64,000 nt of DNA, from positions 240,899-304,898 of the forward strand of contig DAOTWG010000009.1 of the NCBI GenBank assembly GCA_034436015.1. The letters are read 5' to 3'. Positions 61,294 to 64,000 of the stretch are shown piece after piece. The notes below the pieces were generated by a model, which did not search any database, was not told the origin of the DNA, and saw nothing but the letters and a program-made list of their open reading frames with translations. Each line of letters opens with the position of its first letter. The first letter of the stretch is position 1. The position numbers were made by a program, and so were the translations under genes. This stretch comes from DAOTVX01 sp034436015. Lineage in GTDB: Bacteria; Chloroflexota; Anaerolineae; Anaerolineales; Villigracilaceae.

Positions 61294-64000
61294 TTATGCC
61301 TCGCCGTTCCCGACCTTCACCAGTCTTTTGAGCGGCGACAGGAGTTCTTCGCGAACGGAATACGGCAAAGGACTGGTGCGGTAATTCTCCATCTCCAGGT
61401 AAACCCGCCCGCTTGCATCCACCACGCGGGCACAGAAGCGCCAGCCGTCCGTGTCCTGCTGTGGGCGCACCTCGGCGTAAATCGAGCCGCCATTGGATTG
61501 CACCTCATAGAAACAGACACGACCGATCGCGCGCGGTAGGGCCAGCACGCCCGTCTTGCCAGCCTCCCAGATTCCCGCCGTCTGCAGACAAAGTTCCAGC
61601 AACACCGGCGCAGTGACCAACGGCTGCTCGGCAGAGAGCATGGAGGGTCGATCCGCGCGCAGGAGGCCAATCACGTGACCATCCACAGCACAGACGCTCT
61701 CCAATACCTGGAAAGCCGGCCCATGGAAGTAGAGGCGATAGATGTCTTCCGCTTTCACAGCCTCCTGCCCATGCACCGGCAACGGCGGCAGCGATACCTG
61801 CGGCGGCCTGTTGGGAGATGGGGAGAGCCTTACCTTGCCGACAAAATGTCGCAGGCGTTCCATTGCCCCGCCCAAGCGCGCGAGCGTGGATTCCAGAGTG
61901 ACATAAGCGATCAGACCGTCTGCTTCCTTCACCGTCTGCGCCTTCCAGATAAGACGGCGCGGCTGATTCCGATAGAACTTGAATGGGGTCAGAAATTCGA
62001 TATCCTCCAGTTGTACCACGTGTAAGGCGCCCTTCTGCGCCGCCAGGGTCGTGGCAATATGTTGCGCCGCCACGGAGAATCCCTCGATGCCCATCACACC
62101 GGGCAGGAGCGGCGTGCCGTCCATAGCGTGATCGCGCAAAAAGGGTTCACTCGCCGGGTCGAGTCCAGTTTCCAGAATGACGCCCTCGTGCAGGTCGAGG
62201 CCAGTGACGCGACCGAGCATGACGTGCGGCGGATTGCCTTCGGTCAGGGTCGCGTTGGCCTTTTCGAGATCCAGTCCGCCATCGGCCGGCCAGGATTTCT
62301 CCAGTAGACCCAATGCCCCGCACAGCACCGCCTCGCCGGCCGGAGCATAGACGAGTTCACGGTAGACCATCGGCGCGGCCTCGTCCGGCGGAATCATTTC
62401 CACGCCGGCGCGCTTCATTAGCTCCGGTATCGAACCACGCGAGGCCATGCCGACTTCGCCCCATGGTCCCCAATCCAGAGCGATCGCCTTGAGTTGCGGA
62501 TACTGCCGTCGCATAGCCGAAGCCAGGCGGGCCAGGAAATCATTCGCCGCCGCATAATCGGTCTGTCCTGTGTTGCCGAAACGCCCGGCAATCGAAGTGA
62601 AGAAGACTACGGCGCGCGGCAACTGCTGACGCGCCTCCAAAGCTTTGAAAAGGTGGAAGAAGCCATCCGCCTTGATGGAAACCGTCAAGCGAAATTCCTC
62701 AAACGGCTTATGTTCCAGTTTATGCGAACGCTCAATGCCCGCTGCATGCACGAGCACATCCACGCGCCCCTCGGCTTGCACCACAGCCTCCACGACTCGA
62801 TCCACATCTTCTGCTCGCGTCACATCAGCGGTCATATACGTGACCTGCGCGCCGAGGGCGCGGATATTTTCCATCACATCCAGCAGTGCGGCCATGCGAT
62901 CCAGAGCAACCAAACGGTTTTCCAGCTGCACCGGCGTCACTTTCTCGCCTTGCGCCACAAGGCGCGCCATCAGTTCACGGCGGAAGGCCTCACGGTCACA
63001 CCGCAGGCTCCGCAAATCCGCGTCGTTCGGATCAGGGACCGGTTCGATACCGACCAGATAGAAGCGGGCTTTCGTCTGCCGCGCCAGGTCCAACACCACG
63101 CGACCGGTGATGCCGCCGCTTCCGCCGCTGACCAGGAACACGCTGGACGAATCCAGAGTCAGGTTAGCAATCGCGCCCAGCGGAGTCAGACGATTGACAA
63201 TGGTGTAGCGCTGTTCGCCTACCCAACCAACCTCGGTCACCAGCGGGTCGAAGAGCGTCTCCTGAATCAGGCAAGTCGCCACTTGAGCCGCCGATGCTTC
63301 AGGCGCGAAATCCACCACTTTCACGAGAGCCTGCGGACGTTCCATAGCGATCGCTTTGGCAAAGCCGCCGACCAAACCGCCGAACGGAGCAGCAGCGCCC
63401 TCTGGCTGGTAGCCGAACACGCCGCCGCAACGCGTGGCGCAGAGCAGGAACACACGCTCTGGCAAAGCACGCAGCACGTGGTAGAGGCTGTACAAGCGAC
63501 ATTCCATTGCCTGCTGCCACTCCTCCGCCGTCATCTCTGCCAGCGGCGGCTCAATATCCAGCGCCGCTAGGTGATAGACGCCGTGAATTGGTCCATCCTG
63601 CAACCAAGCAGCGATTCGCTCGCCCGCCTTGTTCAGACCGGACGCCTCCAGAGCCAGGACCTCCACCTTCCGCGCTTTTAGCCGCCGCGTTAACGCAGCC
63701 ATGACCTTACCACCATCGCCGATGACCAGCACCCGTTGGCCGGCCTCCAAGGTCACGCCCGTCGGATGGCACAAATCCAGGCGCGGCCGCAATACCGGCG
63801 TTGGCACCCGGCGTTTAATAACGCCTTCCTTTTTTGCGGTTGCTTCCGAAACAGGCACGGAGACCGTCTCAACCGCCGGCGCCGCCTGCTCCTGAGCCGC
63901 CCCCGCCGACACAGCCGCCTGCCCACCCACCGCCTCCGCAAAGAACCGTATCACCTTCTCCAACGTGTTGTAATCCGCCAGACGCAAGTCCTCCCGACGC
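61294..64000 (-). CDS. Iterative PKS/PUFA-type synthase, C-terminal part (ACP end-KR-DH), 5' end outside window
   Basis: Open to the right edge, so the N-terminal domains (KS, AT and most of an ACP expected) are missing. The first residues (D-Y-N-T-L-E-K-V-I-R-F-F) look like the end of a carrier domain. A KR follows: a structural half, then NADPH motif G-G-S-G-G-I-T-G (288-295) and catalytic Ser465, Tyr478, Asn482. The C-terminal dehydratase is a double hot-dog with H620-x3-G-x4-P and an E-L-C-L-Q motif where Asp is usual. The order ACP-KR-DH, with a PPTase next door, resembles enediyne and PUFA synthases. Confidence 0.9.
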   Translation of the reverse strand, partial: RREDLRLADYNTLEKVIRFFAEAVGGQAAVSAGAAQEQAAPAVETVSVPVSEATAKKEGVIKRRVPTPVLRPRLDLCHPTGVTLEAGQRVLVIGDGGKVMAALTRRLKARKVEVLALEASGLNKAGERIAAWLQDGPIHGVYHLAALDIEPPLAEMTAEEWQQAMECRLYSLYHVLRALPERVFLLCATRCGGVFGYQPEGAAAPFGGLVGGFAKAIAMERPQALVKVVDFAPEASAAQVATCLIQETLFDPLVTEVGWVGEQRYTIVNRLTPLGAIANLTLDSSSVFLVSGGSGGITGRVVLDLARQTKARFYLVGIEPVPDPNDADLRSLRCDREAFRRELMARLVAQGEKVTPVQLENRLVALDRMAALLDVMENIRALGAQVTYMTADVTRAEDVDRVVEAVVQAEGRVDVLVHAAGIERSHKLEHKPFEEFRLTVSIKADGFFHLFKALEARQQLPRAVVFFTSIAGRFGNTGQTDYAAANDFLARLASAMRRQYPQLKAIALDWGPWGEVGMASRGSIPELMKRAGVEMIPPDEAAPMVYRELVYAPAGEAVLCGALGLLEKSWPADGGLDLEKANATLTEGNPPHVMLGRVTGLDLHEGVILETGLDPASEPFLRDHAMDGTPLLPGVMGIEGFSVAAQHIATTLAAQKGALHVVQLEDIEFLTPFKFYRNQPRRLIWKAQTVKEADGLIAYVTLESTLARLGGAMERLRHFVGKVRLSPSPNRPPQVSLPPLPVHGQEAVKAEDIYRLYFHGPAFQVLESVCAVDGHVIGLLRADRPSMLSAEQPLVTAPVLLELCLQTAGIWEAGKTGVLALPRAIGRVCFYEVQSNGGSIYAEVRPQQDTDGWRFCARVVDASGRVYLEMENYRTSPLPYSVREELLSPLKRLVKVGNGEA

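Noticed and set aside
62494..63570. Open frame of 358 codons opposite the KR/DH gene
   Set aside because: Antisense shadow; Arg/His/Gln-rich without any domain pattern.
1..64000. CRISPR arrays, insertion sequences, prophage or rRNA genes
   Set aside because: I saw no spaced direct repeats, no transposase or integrase motifs and no rRNA signatures anywhere in the window.

Overview
This is a GC-rich bacterial chromosome segment with tightly packed genes, most likely from the phylum Chloroflexota (an Anaerolineae-like lineage). The phylum call rests on gene style, not on a search: many membrane GAF-domain proteins without kinase domains, a sufU/sufS-type SUF operon with a Rieske ferredoxin, LURP-one and AMMECR1 housekeeping-type proteins, and Thr/Pro-rich linkers in exported proteins. 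There are no insertion sequences, prophage genes, CRISPR arrays or rRNA genes. No stretch of more than about 300 bases is empty.

Layout. (1) 1-8.5 kb: the 3' end of an exported repeat protein, then a leftward housekeeping block (maf, lipoprotein class B PBP, rsgA, holB, hisS) and mpg. (2) 8.6-16.9 kb: icd, tRNA-Thr(CGT), a VKOR-type oxidoreductase, a small DUF1540-like acidic protein, a decayed TrmH/SpoU rRNA methyltransferase next to an AMMECR1 gene, then a rightward cell-wall group (amidase and L,D-transpeptidase), LURP-one, a metallophosphoesterase and tRNA-Gln(CTG). (3) 16.9-23.6 kb: one leftward suf operon (sufC-B-D, flavin reductase, a small hypothetical, sufS, sufU, Rieske) with a near-consensus promoter. 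(4) 23.7-32.8 kb: an L-arabinose operon led by its own LacI-type regulator (regulator, araA, a frameshifted M24 peptidase, a zinc dehydrogenase, araB, araD, tkt), with a promoter and an operator-like palindrome over the start site. (5) 33-36.3 kb: DUF177, a primary-type sigma factor, the SRP RNA and two tandem paralogous membrane proteins. (6) 36.5-60.4 kb: a DMT transporter and then the most striking part, an apparent 13-gene leftward signalling operon of about 23 kb. (7) 60.5-64 kb: a phosphopantetheinyl transferase and the C-terminal part of an iterative PKS/PUFA-type synthase (ACP end, KR, DH) that runs off the window.

The signalling operon reads: two stand-alone receivers; a membrane protein with five GAF domains; three more membrane GAF proteins; an NMT1/THI5-like substrate-binding lipoprotein; a Cache-HAMP-GAF protein; two more membrane GAF proteins; a ParA-type ATPase; a soluble hybrid histidine kinase; and a threonine-synthase-like enzyme fused to a receiver domain. 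Seven membrane sensor-like proteins carry no kinase or output domain, while one soluble kinase and four receiver-bearing genes are supplied in trans. Most junctions are stop/start overlaps, so the proteins are probably made together. I infer a multi-input array feeding one kinase, with a PLP enzyme as a possible metabolic output. I do not recognise this gene set as a described system.

Two genes are broken in different ways. The TrmH-like gene has lost its central SAM-knot segment and carries an 8-bp tandem duplication, which is real decay. The M24 gene has two compensating homopolymer indels, which could be either real or assembly error.
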